DNA of 64,000 nucleotides, taken from contig NZ_CP058601.1 of NCBI RefSeq assembly GCF_013402815.2, forward strand, positions 3,844,001-3,908,000. Reading direction: 5' to 3'. This DNA comes from Natrinema halophilum (GTDB lineage Archaea > Halobacteriota > Halobacteria > Halobacteriales > Natrialbaceae). A model generated the notes under the pieces. That model saw nothing but the letters and a program-made list of their open reading frames with translations. It was not told where the DNA came from and searched no databases. Numbering within the stretch: position 1 is the first letter of the stretch; every line of letters starts with the position of its first letter. The position numbers and the translations under genes are program-made. Shown piece after piece: positions 25,093-33,600 of this stretch.

Positions 25093-25566
25093 GCCATCCA
25101 GACAGGGTCTCTACGGAGATAATCCGCGCGATAAGCGCCTCCAGTCATGTTGTTCGATTATCGTGGTTCACATCGGGATATTCAGCCGTGAGTGCGGCCC
25201 TCGGCGATGTGGTCGTACTGTGAGTCGCTCCTGACTGCTCTCAATTAGCGTGTCTTTCTCGGTCCTCCATGCGTTTCGGTTGGGATCGATGGGCGTCTCT
25301 TAGCTGCAACCCATCCGTGTCGTTGGACGCGTTGAGTGTTGCTGCGAGTGCGCCCGCGACGGCTTGTAAGCAGTCGGGTTTGCGCGGCGGATGGGGCTGT
25401 CTCTGGATTATGGAGAATTCGTTACATCTTGCGGCGAAGTAGTGGGAGTGTTGCGTTGAATCGGTGAGTCGAAATCTAGTGGAAGACGCAGTGTGAAGGC
25501 AACTCCCCGACGGTGTTGCTGAGAGCACGAGGGTTTATCCCTGCATGCTGGTTTCACCTGTTCATC
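25093..25566. other. intergenic stretch without a supported gene
   Basis: About 470 bp upstream of the integrase gene. Short minus-strand frames occur but their Ser/Thr/Arg/Pro-rich products overlap each other and lack halophile composition. I see no repeat or RNA gene here. Confidence 0.4.
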
Positions 25567-25650
25567 ATGAGATTCGAGAGAGAGCAAGTTCAGAAACGAG
25601 GACAGCGCCACCCCATTGACACGGATGTAGTCGGTGGTGTGCGAAGATGA
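25567..25650 (+). CDS. possible 27-aa leader peptide
   Basis: MRFEREQVQKRGQRH... ends in a TGA that overlaps the next ATG (ATGA). Because that junction is typical of coupled haloarchaeal genes, a tiny translated leader is plausible. It is strongly basic. Length makes the call uncertain. Confidence 0.3.
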   Translation: MRFEREQVQKRGQRHPIDTDVVGGVRR

Positions 25651-26147
25651 ACGCTGCTACAAGATACGTGGAGGCGTCGAAGTCAGGGTCTCCACTGCGC
25701 GCGTATGTGGCAGATCATGGGCAAGGCGTGTCGCAAAGTGATCTCAAACATACGGAGATTGCTGGTCGGTCGATAACCCTCTCAAATGACGTGAATGCTG
25801 ACGACCAGGATCTCATCTCGGATGGGATCCGAGTGACTGACCCGGCGGAAAAGTCGTGTTTCAGTAATTCGCTCGGGATGTGGAAGTTCAACGAGAGATT
25901 TAGCTACGTCGAAGGGTTCGCAGTCATGGGTGATCTTGACGTTGGAGGGATTGAGCACGCTTGGTGTCTGCTTGACGGGGAGCATCTAGTCGATCCGACG
26001 ACAGCATCGTTTGACCACTATTACGGTGTCGTCATCGACGATCCAGAAATTCTCCACCGGTATGCCGAAGAGTACCCTCACGAAGGGATTCTCGGCAATC
26101 ACAAAAATCGACACGCGTTTCTCCGTGATCGTGGGTACATCGATTAA
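25647..26147 (+). CDS. hypothetical protein with Cys-His-Asp thiol-protease-like triad, 166 aa
   Basis: I do not know a name for this family. The conserved-looking core is KSCFSNSLGMWKFNERFSYVEGFAV, then GGIEHAWCLLDGEHLVDPTT and YYGVVIDDPEILHRYAEEYPHEGILGNH. The order Cys (CFSNS), His (HAW) and Asp (DPTT) matches the triad order of papain/transglutaminase-like folds. 'YVEG...HAW...vDPT' is typical of small phage and plasmid proteins of that kind. A thiol hydrolase or a degenerate relative is inferred. It is located among recombinase genes, so is likely mobile-element cargo. Confidence 0.6.
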   Translation: MNAATRYVEASKSGSPLRAYVADHGQGVSQSDLKHTEIAGRSITLSNDVNADDQDLISDGIRVTDPAEKSCFSNSLGMWKFNERFSYVEGFAVMGDLDVGGIEHAWCLLDGEHLVDPTTASFDHYYGVVIDDPEILHRYAEEYPHEGILGNHKNRHAFLRDRGYID

Positions 26148-26256
26148 CCCGGGGCGCTGGACAGAATTCTTTGCCGCGATGTCCTTTGTGTTCCTCTCCT
26201 TAGGCAGATTTGCTGTGAAGTCGCGTCGGGAACCCAATCACTGTCCTCAAGTTGAA

Positions 26257-26874
26257 TCAGACCTTCAGCATATGATCGTAGATTCGTTCAGTGGTCTGGA
26301 TACTGCGATGTCGTAATCGATTCCGGACATGGTAGAGCGTATTTTCGTCTTCTTCGTTCATCATTCTGTAGGCGACGCTGTGTCGGAGTGCGTGCGGTGT
26401 CACGTCACTGGCGTTCCCCCGAGTGCCATCAATCTTGTATGGCTGAACCCCTGCTTCCTCAGCGACCTTGTGAAGCATATTCCGAACGCCTTGTTCAGAA
26501 ATCCGATTGGAGGATCGAGACGGGAAGAGTGCTTGCGGATCTTTCCAGCGGGAGTTAAGATATGCTGAGAGCAATCGCGCTGTGTCCTTCGATAGTGTGA
26601 GGGTCACTGGTGGTGGGGAATTTTCGTTCGGGTAATCCTTCTGGATGTCTGTCGGCAGATAGAGTTCCGAGTTTCCGTTTCGAAGCAGCGTCTTGTTGAT
26701 CTGGACGAGTTCTCCAACGCGGAGTCCAGTATCGTACATGAACGCGATAATGGCTTCGTTGCGCTGCTGGAGGTATTCTGCACCGGTGGTGTAGCATGCT
26801 GATCGGAGTGCTTCGACTTGGTCCGGTGTCATCCATACTTTCGCGCGAACTTTGGAGTTTGCAGGAGACTCCAA
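26257..26874 (-). CDS. tyrosine recombinase, catalytic-domain only, 205 aa
   Basis: The protein holds the catalytic domain with Arg in YDTGLRVGEL, HALRHS (H-x-x-R), LRHRSIQTTERIYDH (His and Tyr nucleophile). The N-terminal core-binding domain of full-length integrases is missing: the frame begins at MESPANSKVRAKVWMTPDQVEALR. Short recombinases of this size are common in haloarchaeal plasmids and proviruses. It is probably active in a different architecture, although loss of the arm domain by deletion cannot be excluded. Confidence 0.8.
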   Translation of the reverse strand: MESPANSKVRAKVWMTPDQVEALRSACYTTGAEYLQQRNEAIIAFMYDTGLRVGELVQINKTLLRNGNSELYLPTDIQKDYPNENSPPPVTLTLSKDTARLLSAYLNSRWKDPQALFPSRSSNRISEQGVRNMLHKVAEEAGVQPYKIDGTRGNASDVTPHALRHSVAYRMMNEEDENTLYHVRNRLRHRSIQTTERIYDHMLKV

Positions 26875-27072
26875 AGTTGACTAAGCCGATATCTTCGAAC
26901 ACGCCTCCGTCACCGTTCACAGAACAGCCGTTTGCTCTCCGAGGAAATTTCGGCGAGACCCTACATGCGGTGCCCAACTTCTCTGGACGTTGTTGCTTGT
27001 CCGTGAGTTCTCTATCTTCGAGGAAGACAAGGTATTCAACAGTGTTATCCAAGGTCTGTTTAATTATCGTGC

Positions 27073-27435
27073 ATGGCGGAACAACTCTCGTTGAAGCAAC
27101 TTTACCAGTACACCTTCGCAACCGACGAGCGACTCGCTAAAATGGAATCCGGGATAGAATTTGACGAGGAGCCCACTAAGTTTACTGCGTTCTATCATCG
27201 TGACCGCGGCGGCGTCGAAGAAGACGTTCTGGTACGAGATGTGAACGAGATAATTGAGGAGTCGAAATGGAGTCCACTGCTGGACGAAGGATTTGAGCGG
27301 ATTGCGCACCTGCTTGAGGGGGCAAATACCATCCCGGTCGGAGAAAAAGAGAACGGCGACCTCTATGAACTCACCTACGGTAACGGCGAACCAGCAGTCG
27401 GAGATAAAGTACAGATCCAGCTGCGACAGGGGTAA
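27073..27435 (+). CDS. hypothetical acidic protein, 120 aa
   Basis: No family recognised. The product begins MAEQLSLKQLYQYTFATDERLAKMESGIEFDEEPTKF and ends with a strand-rich segment (GDLYELTYGNGEPAVGDKVQIQLRQG). The composition is clean halophile type and the start has an AT-rich TTTAATTA just upstream. It converges with the 227-aa gene, 7 bp apart. Likely island cargo. Confidence 0.6.
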   Translation: MAEQLSLKQLYQYTFATDERLAKMESGIEFDEEPTKFTAFYHRDRGGVEEDVLVRDVNEIIEESKWSPLLDEGFERIAHLLEGANTIPVGEKENGDLYELTYGNGEPAVGDKVQIQLRQG

Positions 27436-27442
27436 GTAAAGG

Positions 27443-28126
27443 TCAGAAAGTACGGCTGGAGCGTTCTTTGTCTGTGAGAGTCGGATAGAATGCGTGGAGA
27501 TCGATATCCTGGTACAGTCGTTCATCCAAGTCATCGACCACTGTGATACATCTCTCCGACATTTTTAGCAGGTCTTCCCAACCAGAGATGTATAGTATTT
27601 GCAGAGGAGAGTGGAGGAAGTCGTGGCGGTGAGACCTTACCCGCTTCACTTTATCATGGCTCAACAGCCCGGTCTCATCCATCAACCGGGCCATGTCGGT
27701 GATAGAGGATCTCCGACTATTCAACCACTGCATGATCTGTGTACCGTACGGCTCTTCACTGTCCTCGTCAAGAGCACGATTTCGGTTCTCTTCCATCCAC
27801 TCCAGAATTTGGTACCCTTCTTCCGTCTCATTTCGGAAGTGGTGGAAGCACAGGATCGGAACTCCTGCCTCGAAATAACTCACTGTCAAGCTATGGAGTT
27901 CGTACGTCTTCAACCCGACACCGCCGAAACTGAACTCCATGGGAAGATCATCATCCTCTGCCTCTTCCCATTCCTGCTGTAGTTCATCATGCAGCCGGTG
28001 AACTTCATTGTGGAATCCGTCCAGGAATGCCAACGACAGTGCATTCTTGACATCATCCGGCATATCGCTTGTATGCCAGTCACTGGACTTCCCGTCCTCA
28101 TCACCGACTATCTCAGAAAATTCCAT
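27443..28126 (-). CDS. hypothetical protein, 227 aa
   Basis: Not recognised. It is acidic, with a helical N-terminal half (KNALSLAFLDGFHNEVHRLHDELQQEWEEAEDDD). A hydrophobic strand follows (GVPILCFHHFRNE), and the C-terminal half contains RRSSITDMARLMDETGLLSHDKVKRVRSHRHDFLHSP. The His/Arg-rich RSHRHDFLH segment resembles RNase-toxin-like 'R..H' helices seen in HEPN-type proteins, but the spacing is not diagnostic. No partner gene overlaps it. Confidence 0.55.
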   Translation of the reverse strand: MEFSEIVGDEDGKSSDWHTSDMPDDVKNALSLAFLDGFHNEVHRLHDELQQEWEEAEDDDLPMEFSFGGVGLKTYELHSLTVSYFEAGVPILCFHHFRNETEEGYQILEWMEENRNRALDEDSEEPYGTQIMQWLNSRRSSITDMARLMDETGLLSHDKVKRVRSHRHDFLHSPLQILYISGWEDLLKMSERCITVVDDLDERLYQDIDLHAFYPTLTDKERSSRTF

Positions 28127-28292
28127 AGATGCACAGACAGAACCGGCCTTGAAAAATCCTCCTCAGCAAACGGGTCCAATGTCCTTCTCAATCCGGTGAC
28201 GATATACTATACCAGAATAGACAATTCTCAGTTAGCCTATTCTGTATTAGGCTATTCGAGAGTTTTATCTGGTTGGGCCGCAGTCAAAGGAT

Positions 28293-29684
28293 ATGGAGCG
28301 ATTCGTGGATCGGGAGGATGAACTCAGTCGGCTTCGAGACTGCTATGAGTCGGACGACGCTGATATGGTCGTGATTTTCGGGCGTCGTCGTCTCGGGAAA
28401 ACCGAACTCGTCCGAGAGTCACTAACAAACCGCGATGACGCCATTCTGTACCAAGCGACTGAGACGACTCGGCAGATCCAGCTGGACGCGTTTGTGGACG
28501 TAGCGGCCGAGTCGTTTCCGGGGATCGACCGGATCGAGAACGAGTGGGAATCGCTGCTTGGGTACCTCGCTGACCAGGATGCAGTCATCGTGCTGGACGA
28601 GTTCCCGTACCTGATTGACGCCGACGAAAGCCTCCCATCTGTTATCCAGCGACTCTGGGATCAGGAGTTGCGTGACACGGGCGTGACGCTCGTGCTCGTG
28701 GGATCTTCGATCAGTATGATGGAGGAGGCGACACTCCTCGGGAACAGTCCGTTGTATGGTCGATTCACTGAGAAAATCGATCTCCACCAGCTCGACTTTG
28801 CTGCCGTGCGGACGTTCTTTCCCGAGAGCTATACCCCCGAACAGTTGCTGTTCGCGTGGGGCGTGTTTGGCGGGACACCGTATTATTTGGACGGCATCGA
28901 TCTGGATGGTGACCTCGGGACAGTCATCCAGCAGTCGCTGCTGTCACGGCAGGGATTCCTGCACGACGAACCGGAATACGTGCTCCGTACTGAGCTGACG
29001 GAGCCGAATCGATACTTTGCCATCCTGAAAGCGATTGCCGCTGGGAACACGACCTCGAACGAGATCGCACAAACAGTCGGGATTGATGGCAAACAGATTT
29101 CGACGTACACGCAGAAACTGGAGCGGCTGCGATTGGTCGAACGTGAGGTTCCGGTGACAGAGGACAAGACGAAGTCACGCCGAGGGCGGTACCGGATTCT
29201 CGATCCGTTGTTCAGGTTTTGGTTCCGGTTCGTCTACGGGAACGAAGACCGCTACGAGCGATTGGGTGCCGACGCCTACGAGACGGTTATCGAACCGGAG
29301 CTGGCGGATTTCGTGAGCCAGGAGTTTGAAAATCGTTGTCAGGACATCCTCCCGGATATCTACCCCGAGCTGATGTTCACCGATATCGGCCGCTGGTGGT
29401 ACAACGAGTACGAAGTGGATGTGGTTGGATTCGATGCAGACGGGACGATGGTAACGGGTGAGTGCAAGTTCACGTCCGCGCCACTTGATTACGGTGCGCT
29501 TGCCTCGCTTGAAGACCACACAGATGAGATTCGATGGTCGCCTGATGATGGTGAGGTAGAGCACCAGTATGCGCTGTTCGCGCGAAACGGGTTCACGCAA
29601 TCTGTTCGTGATGAAGCGTCGGACCGTGACGACCTGCAGTTGTTCGACCTCGAACGGATCGTTGACCCAAGTGAGTCAAAGTAG
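28293..29684 (+). CDS. archaeal ATPase with DUF234 (ATPase_2 family)
   Basis: In this 463-aa protein, Walker A is FGRRRLGKTEL at residues 29-39 and Walker B AVIVLDEFPYLI around residue 100. VLVGSSISMMEE is the sensor region. A winged helix follows (TTSNEIAQTVGIDGKQISTYTQKLERLRLV). The C-terminal DUF234 part has FWFRFVYGNEDRYE and a PD-(D/E)XK-like core (WWYNEYEVDVVGFDADGTMVTGECKF; D, E-x-K). Such proteins are abundant in archaeal genomes and often lie in defence or mobile regions. The nuclease residues look intact. It stands alone. Confidence 0.88.
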   Translation: MERFVDREDELSRLRDCYESDDADMVVIFGRRRLGKTELVRESLTNRDDAILYQATETTRQIQLDAFVDVAAESFPGIDRIENEWESLLGYLADQDAVIVLDEFPYLIDADESLPSVIQRLWDQELRDTGVTLVLVGSSISMMEEATLLGNSPLYGRFTEKIDLHQLDFAAVRTFFPESYTPEQLLFAWGVFGGTPYYLDGIDLDGDLGTVIQQSLLSRQGFLHDEPEYVLRTELTEPNRYFAILKAIAAGNTTSNEIAQTVGIDGKQISTYTQKLERLRLVEREVPVTEDKTKSRRGRYRILDPLFRFWFRFVYGNEDRYERLGADAYETVIEPELADFVSQEFENRCQDILPDIYPELMFTDIGRWWYNEYEVDVVGFDADGTMVTGECKFTSAPLDYGALASLEDHTDEIRWSPDDGEVEHQYALFARNGFTQSVRDEASDRDDLQLFDLERIVDPSESK

Positions 29685-29741
29685 AACTATTGGGGGCACG
29701 ATACGAGTTGCTTAGAGAACAGCGTGTTCCGCCGGTAATGG

Positions 29742-30452
29742 TTAGTTGCCGGGATAGACAATGGAAGGGTCACAGGCGGGGTCAGCATCCTTTGGGAGGG
29801 TTGAGTAGGAGCCGGCAGACTCCCGTGCTGTCAGGGCAATGATGGCGGCGTCAAGGACGTCGTCGACGCGGCCAGACTGGATTCGGTGGTGCCATTGGCT
29901 GTTTGCTTGCCGTTTGTCAGCGAGTTCTATTACTGGTTGGAAGGATTCGCCCCCATTCTTGATGAGACACTTTTTCCGTACTTCGAAGCCTGCGTCGCTT
30001 TTCTTCGACGGGAGATTGTCGCCGTGGTACGCTTTGAAGCACACCTCTGGATGGCTCTCGTAGAGTGTCTTATGTGCAGTATCGAATTCATCTAGTAAGG
30101 TGTTCACTTCCTGGATACGCGGGACGAGGCCCCAGCTGTGGCTTCCCAGCCCACGGGTATTCTTTGCTACAGCCACGTCATAGTCTCCTGCGGTTACTGC
30201 GTCACTGTTCGGTGTCCAGAAGACGGTACTGCCACGCGAACCGAGGAAGTCCTTGGCTTCTTGATCACACTCTCGATCCCCCTCACTTTCTAAGTGAACC
30301 GGGATATCCACTAGGATCTCGTTTGCTCGCTCCCTGTATTCGTGCCAGACGTTGAGCAGTGAAGGTTCTGTACTGACGTTGGTGGTCTCTGTGGTCGCTT
30401 CGACAACGACCCATGATCCGCTTGCCCAATCCACGCCGACGTGTGAACCCAT
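29742..30452 (-). CDS. DUF429 family protein (predicted RNase H-like)
   Basis: I chose the ATG at 30452 (MGSHVGVDWASGSWVVV), since the conserved GVDWASG strand with its first Asp begins there; an upstream start adds 8 residues. DUF429 proteins have an RNase H-like fold. NEILVDIPVHL and the C-terminal RVDDVLDAAIIALTA (DDVLDA) supply the other acidic residues. The substrate is unknown for the family. The product is about 236 aa, a usual length. Neighbours are unrelated. Confidence 0.8.
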   Translation of the reverse strand: MGSHVGVDWASGSWVVVEATTETTNVSTEPSLLNVWHEYRERANEILVDIPVHLESEGDRECDQEAKDFLGSRGSTVFWTPNSDAVTAGDYDVAVAKNTRGLGSHSWGLVPRIQEVNTLLDEFDTAHKTLYESHPEVCFKAYHGDNLPSKKSDAGFEVRKKCLIKNGGESFQPVIELADKRQANSQWHHRIQSGRVDDVLDAAIIALTARESAGSYSTLPKDADPACDPSIVYPGN

Positions 30453-30618
30453 AGAGAAGAGAATTGAGGAATACACTTAGTTTCCAACAAAGAGGGGCCA
30501 AGGATGAGAAACGGTCAGTTAAGAACGAGGCAGTCTTGTCTGTCATCTGTTGAATAAGGTCGAACGGTGTGGTGCAGGAACCGAATACGTGATATTGAAT
30601 ACCCAGCAGACTGGTGAC

Positions 30619-31143
30619 CTATTCTTCAGAGTTGTCTGTTGTGATCTCGTCTTGGAAGTTCGAGACAGCATCGGCGTGTTGTTCGGTGGCCTGTCGTTTG
30701 CGTTCCGTTGTCTCAGCGATATTGTTGTGTTGGGCGATATCAGCGAGGTCTTCAGCTTCAGGGTTGAGTTGGTATAGCTTGATTTTCCCGCCATCATCTG
30801 GGTATTGGAAATACTCTTTCCAGAGTCCAGTTTTGGCACCTTCGGTGAGCCGACTTGCAACCGTGCCGTGACTCACCACGAGTGCATCATCGATTTCGCT
30901 GAATCGCTTGGGACCATCAGCGAGCTGAGCGACGATTTCTACTGCGCCTTTCTTCTGGAAGAAGTCTCTGACCTTCTGATGATCAATCTCGGTTTCCGGT
31001 TCATCATCCGGTTTTGTATCTTCAGTAGCGTCTACGGACTTACTGTTCTGATCAGGGTATTCAGAGCCCGAGTTGCTGGTTTTTTCTAAATTCCCGACAG
31101 TCTCTGTTTCGTTATCAGAGGTGTTTGAGGTGTCGTTCGGCAT
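30619..31143 (-). CDS. winged-helix regulator with acidic N-terminal extension
   Basis: The start at 31143 is supported by a strong GGAGG ribosome-binding site 8 bases upstream; a TTG at 31170 lies before that site and is unlikely. The first 65 residues are Asn/Ser/Thr/Glu-rich and probably disordered. From residue 70 there is a HxlR/ArsR-like module (KGAVEIVAQLADGPKRFSEIDDALVVSHGTVASRLTEG). A tail with ERKRQATEQHADAVSNF looks helical. It may regulate the recombinase pair that is divergently transcribed from 31269. Confidence 0.75.
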   Translation of the reverse strand: MPNDTSNTSDNETETVGNLEKTSNSGSEYPDQNSKSVDATEDTKPDDEPETEIDHQKVRDFFQKKGAVEIVAQLADGPKRFSEIDDALVVSHGTVASRLTEGAKTGLWKEYFQYPDDGGKIKLYQLNPEAEDLADIAQHNNIAETTERKRQATEQHADAVSNFQDEITTDNSEE

Positions 31144-31268
31144 GTTGTTATCCTCCTCTTCGGGCTCCAAGGTTTTAACTTACAGTGAATCAAACCACTA
31201 CTTACTCAAAATTAGAACTACTATGTATTTGATCCACAACCGGCCGAACAGAGGTGAACAGGGCTCAC

Positions 31269-31430
31269 ATGAGTTCTGAAGCTTCTGACTCATACCAGTC
31301 GGCCATCGACACGGCAGAGGACCTACGAGATGATTTGGAGGCAATCGCAGCGAGCAATCTCCCGTTCGCCTACGACGCCGAACGCATCTTAGAAGAATTA
31401 GATCGAGCACGAGGTGACGACTCAAAATGA
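31269..31430 (+). CDS. small acidic protein coupled to a recombinase gene, 53 aa
   Basis: The frame begins MSSEASDSYQSAIDTAEDL and ends in a TGA overlapping the recombinase ATG (ATGA). It is fully acidic and helical, as expected of a halophile protein. Small proteins ahead of haloarchaeal recombinase-like genes are common and may act as excision or control factors. No family name known. Confidence 0.65.
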   Translation: MSSEASDSYQSAIDTAEDLRDDLEAIAASNLPFAYDAERILEELDRARGDDSK

Positions 31431-32782
31431 GGGGACGTATCGACCAGAAAACACTCGAAGAACAGTTACCGGCGATCCTCCGCGAGCAATTTCAACTGGA
31501 TGGACTACCGCGCGACCACGCCCCATCCTGGGAATACATCACCGCGAATACTCGGTACTCTGCGGAAGGACTGAACAACAGGTCCAAAGAATTGTACGGA
31601 CAAACCCTCCTCGAATTTCTCAGAGAACAAGGGTTTGGTGTCCGTAACACCGGGAGATGGCCTACCGACGATGAAGAGACCATTCAGTCTCTGGAATACT
31701 ATGTCAATAGTGCTCAGGATCGACGAGGATGGAAAGAGAACACCATTGATTCCGTTCGATCAGTGATCAACAAAGTGTACGAGGCGATCCGAGAGGAAGG
31801 TCTCGACATTGAGTTACTGGACCTCGGTGTCTACAGTTCTAACGACGAGCGTGTGGAGAACATCCAGTACACGATCACGGTAATCGAATACATGGACCGT
31901 GATCTAGCAGACAGTACGATGGGGAACTATCCCCGGTATTTTGAGGAATACTACAATATTGTGAAGAATAAGTATCAAGTCAGCTTTAACCCAGTCACAG
32001 AAGCGTTGGACGAGTTTGAATGGTATCGGAGCGAGAGCGACCCACAGCCGGTAACTGAACCGCAATTGAACGATCTGTGGAATGCGTTGACTGTGCTTGA
32101 GGAGTGTCCGATAGGAGATTATGAGTTGGAACGATGGCGACTCTGGATGAAGGTCCTCCTCGTCTTTTTGATTGCCGTCGGTCCTCGTTCAAGCGAGGTT
32201 GAGCAAATCGATGTACGATCCCAGCTTCATTTCGGTGACGATCCGTACGTCCACTTTGACGAGCGAAAGAACCAGAGACGGAATGAAGGGCCTAGCAAAG
32301 TCCCGATCATGATGGACACAACATTGCTTGAACTCTATGTAGACTACATCAACTCGGTTGACGGGAATGGGAAATTACTCCCCAGCTCCCAATCTGCATC
32401 TGGGTCCCGTCGAGCCTCCACGCTGAATGATTGGCTGGAGGAACTGTGCAAGATTGCTGATGTTCGATTAGACGATGGATCGTTCCCGACCATCCAGAAC
32501 TTCCGGCAATTCTGGAAGACACTGTATAAGAGAGCGCTGCACGAAAATCGAGAAGAAATCAAATTCGTGTCGGAAGAGGGTGGGACGAAAACACCTAGCG
32601 TTGACGAAAAGAACTATCTCGATAACGTCGAGAACCGAGAGCACGTTCGAGAACTGGGGCGACAATATTTCAATGGCATTCTCGATCTCGGCAAAACACC
32701 TGCTGTGCTCCAAGCTGAATTAGATCAAGAGTCACACCTCGGCGGACAGTCCAGGATTCAGGATTACGACACTCACGCGTAG
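31427..32782 (+). CDS. haloarchaeal tyrosine-recombinase-like protein, 451 aa
   Basis: This long recombinase-like protein has a helical N-terminal DNA-binding half (residues 80-220 with ENTIDSVRSVINKVYEAIREEGLD). The C-terminal domain includes VAVGPRSSEVEQ (expected first Arg) and NFRQFWKTLYKRAL in place of HxxR. A late RQYFNGIL segment could hold the nucleophile Tyr. The HxxR histidine is replaced by Asn, as in several haloarchaeal 'phage integrase-like' proteins, so activity is uncertain. It is coupled to the 53-aa gene. It may be a divergent integrase or a DNA-binding derivative. Confidence 0.65.
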   Translation: MRGRIDQKTLEEQLPAILREQFQLDGLPRDHAPSWEYITANTRYSAEGLNNRSKELYGQTLLEFLREQGFGVRNTGRWPTDDEETIQSLEYYVNSAQDRRGWKENTIDSVRSVINKVYEAIREEGLDIELLDLGVYSSNDERVENIQYTITVIEYMDRDLADSTMGNYPRYFEEYYNIVKNKYQVSFNPVTEALDEFEWYRSESDPQPVTEPQLNDLWNALTVLEECPIGDYELERWRLWMKVLLVFLIAVGPRSSEVEQIDVRSQLHFGDDPYVHFDERKNQRRNEGPSKVPIMMDTTLLELYVDYINSVDGNGKLLPSSQSASGSRRASTLNDWLEELCKIADVRLDDGSFPTIQNFRQFWKTLYKRALHENREEIKFVSEEGGTKTPSVDEKNYLDNVENREHVRELGRQYFNGILDLGKTPAVLQAELDQESHLGGQSRIQDYDTHA

Positions 32783-33059
32783 TTTCTTTGGCGGAGTCAA
32801 TAGCGTGCTCTCTCACGCCGATCACTGATATCTACAGGCACCGGTTCGACTGTCGAACGAATCGACCTCTAAGGCGTGAGGTGTCCGAATTCGGGTGCTT
32901 CAGACCCCGGATAGTCAAGTTTTCATCACGTGGTTGGGCGTCCGCTGGGACGTCGGTGGCGTGCGTCTGCAGCGTGGTAGGGGGTTGTCCCGTCGTATCG
33001 TAGTGATAGGGTTACTGGGCTGCCCGCGCTTGACGGCTCTGCTCAACTGTGAGCCGAAC

Positions 33060-33272
33060 TTACCGACTGAGATCTTCTCGCAGTTCCTCTTCTAAGTTAG
33101 TGAGTTCTGCATCGAGTTCAGCATCATCCACCTGTTCTGGTGGCTTGTCTTCTTCACCCTCGGCGTGATCATCGATTGGATGGCTGAACATCCGATTTAA
33201 CTGATCGAGACTAGTGAAGAAGCGCCGGAACTCTTCGTCGTCCATAATTGAAGGTGTATGCTCTATTGACAA
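33060..33272 (-). CDS. hypothetical small acidic protein, 70 aa
   Basis: The product starts MSIEHTPSIMDDEEFRRFF and ends in an acidic coiled-coil-like run (DDAELDAELTNLEEELREDLSR). The composition is strongly halophilic. It lies alone in a sparse stretch between two recombinase genes. No family recognised. Confidence 0.5.
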   Translation of the reverse strand: MSIEHTPSIMDDEEFRRFFTSLDQLNRMFSHPIDDHAEGEEDKPPEQVDDAELDAELTNLEEELREDLSR

Positions 33273-33600
33273 AAGCGTCGATGCCGATTACGGGCCGTAG
33301 CCTTCGCCATGTATCACTTCCAGATGTCTGTTTTATTATTATTTGAGTTGGGTGGCTTGTGACCCCTCCGAAATCATAGCAGGAACTTCTGTCCAGCGGA
33401 TTTGGTTGAGTCTGCTAACCGGATAAGATCCGGGAGACACCATCCCGTCTCTGTACAGCGAATCTGAGTGAACTGAATTGGTTCGGTTGTGAGAGACTAC
33501 AAATCGAAAACGAACGGGACACCAGTTATGACTGAAAAGTGATGTGTGAGAGCAAGACCGAATCTAACTCTATCTTGGGGCTTTACCGGAAGTGTATGTT
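33273..33600. other. intergenic stretch without a supported gene
   Basis: Lower-GC sequence between the 70-aa gene and a minus-strand recombinase. It includes a TTTATTATTATTTGAG tract that could be a promoter for the 70-aa gene. No coding frame of quality. Confidence 0.35.
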
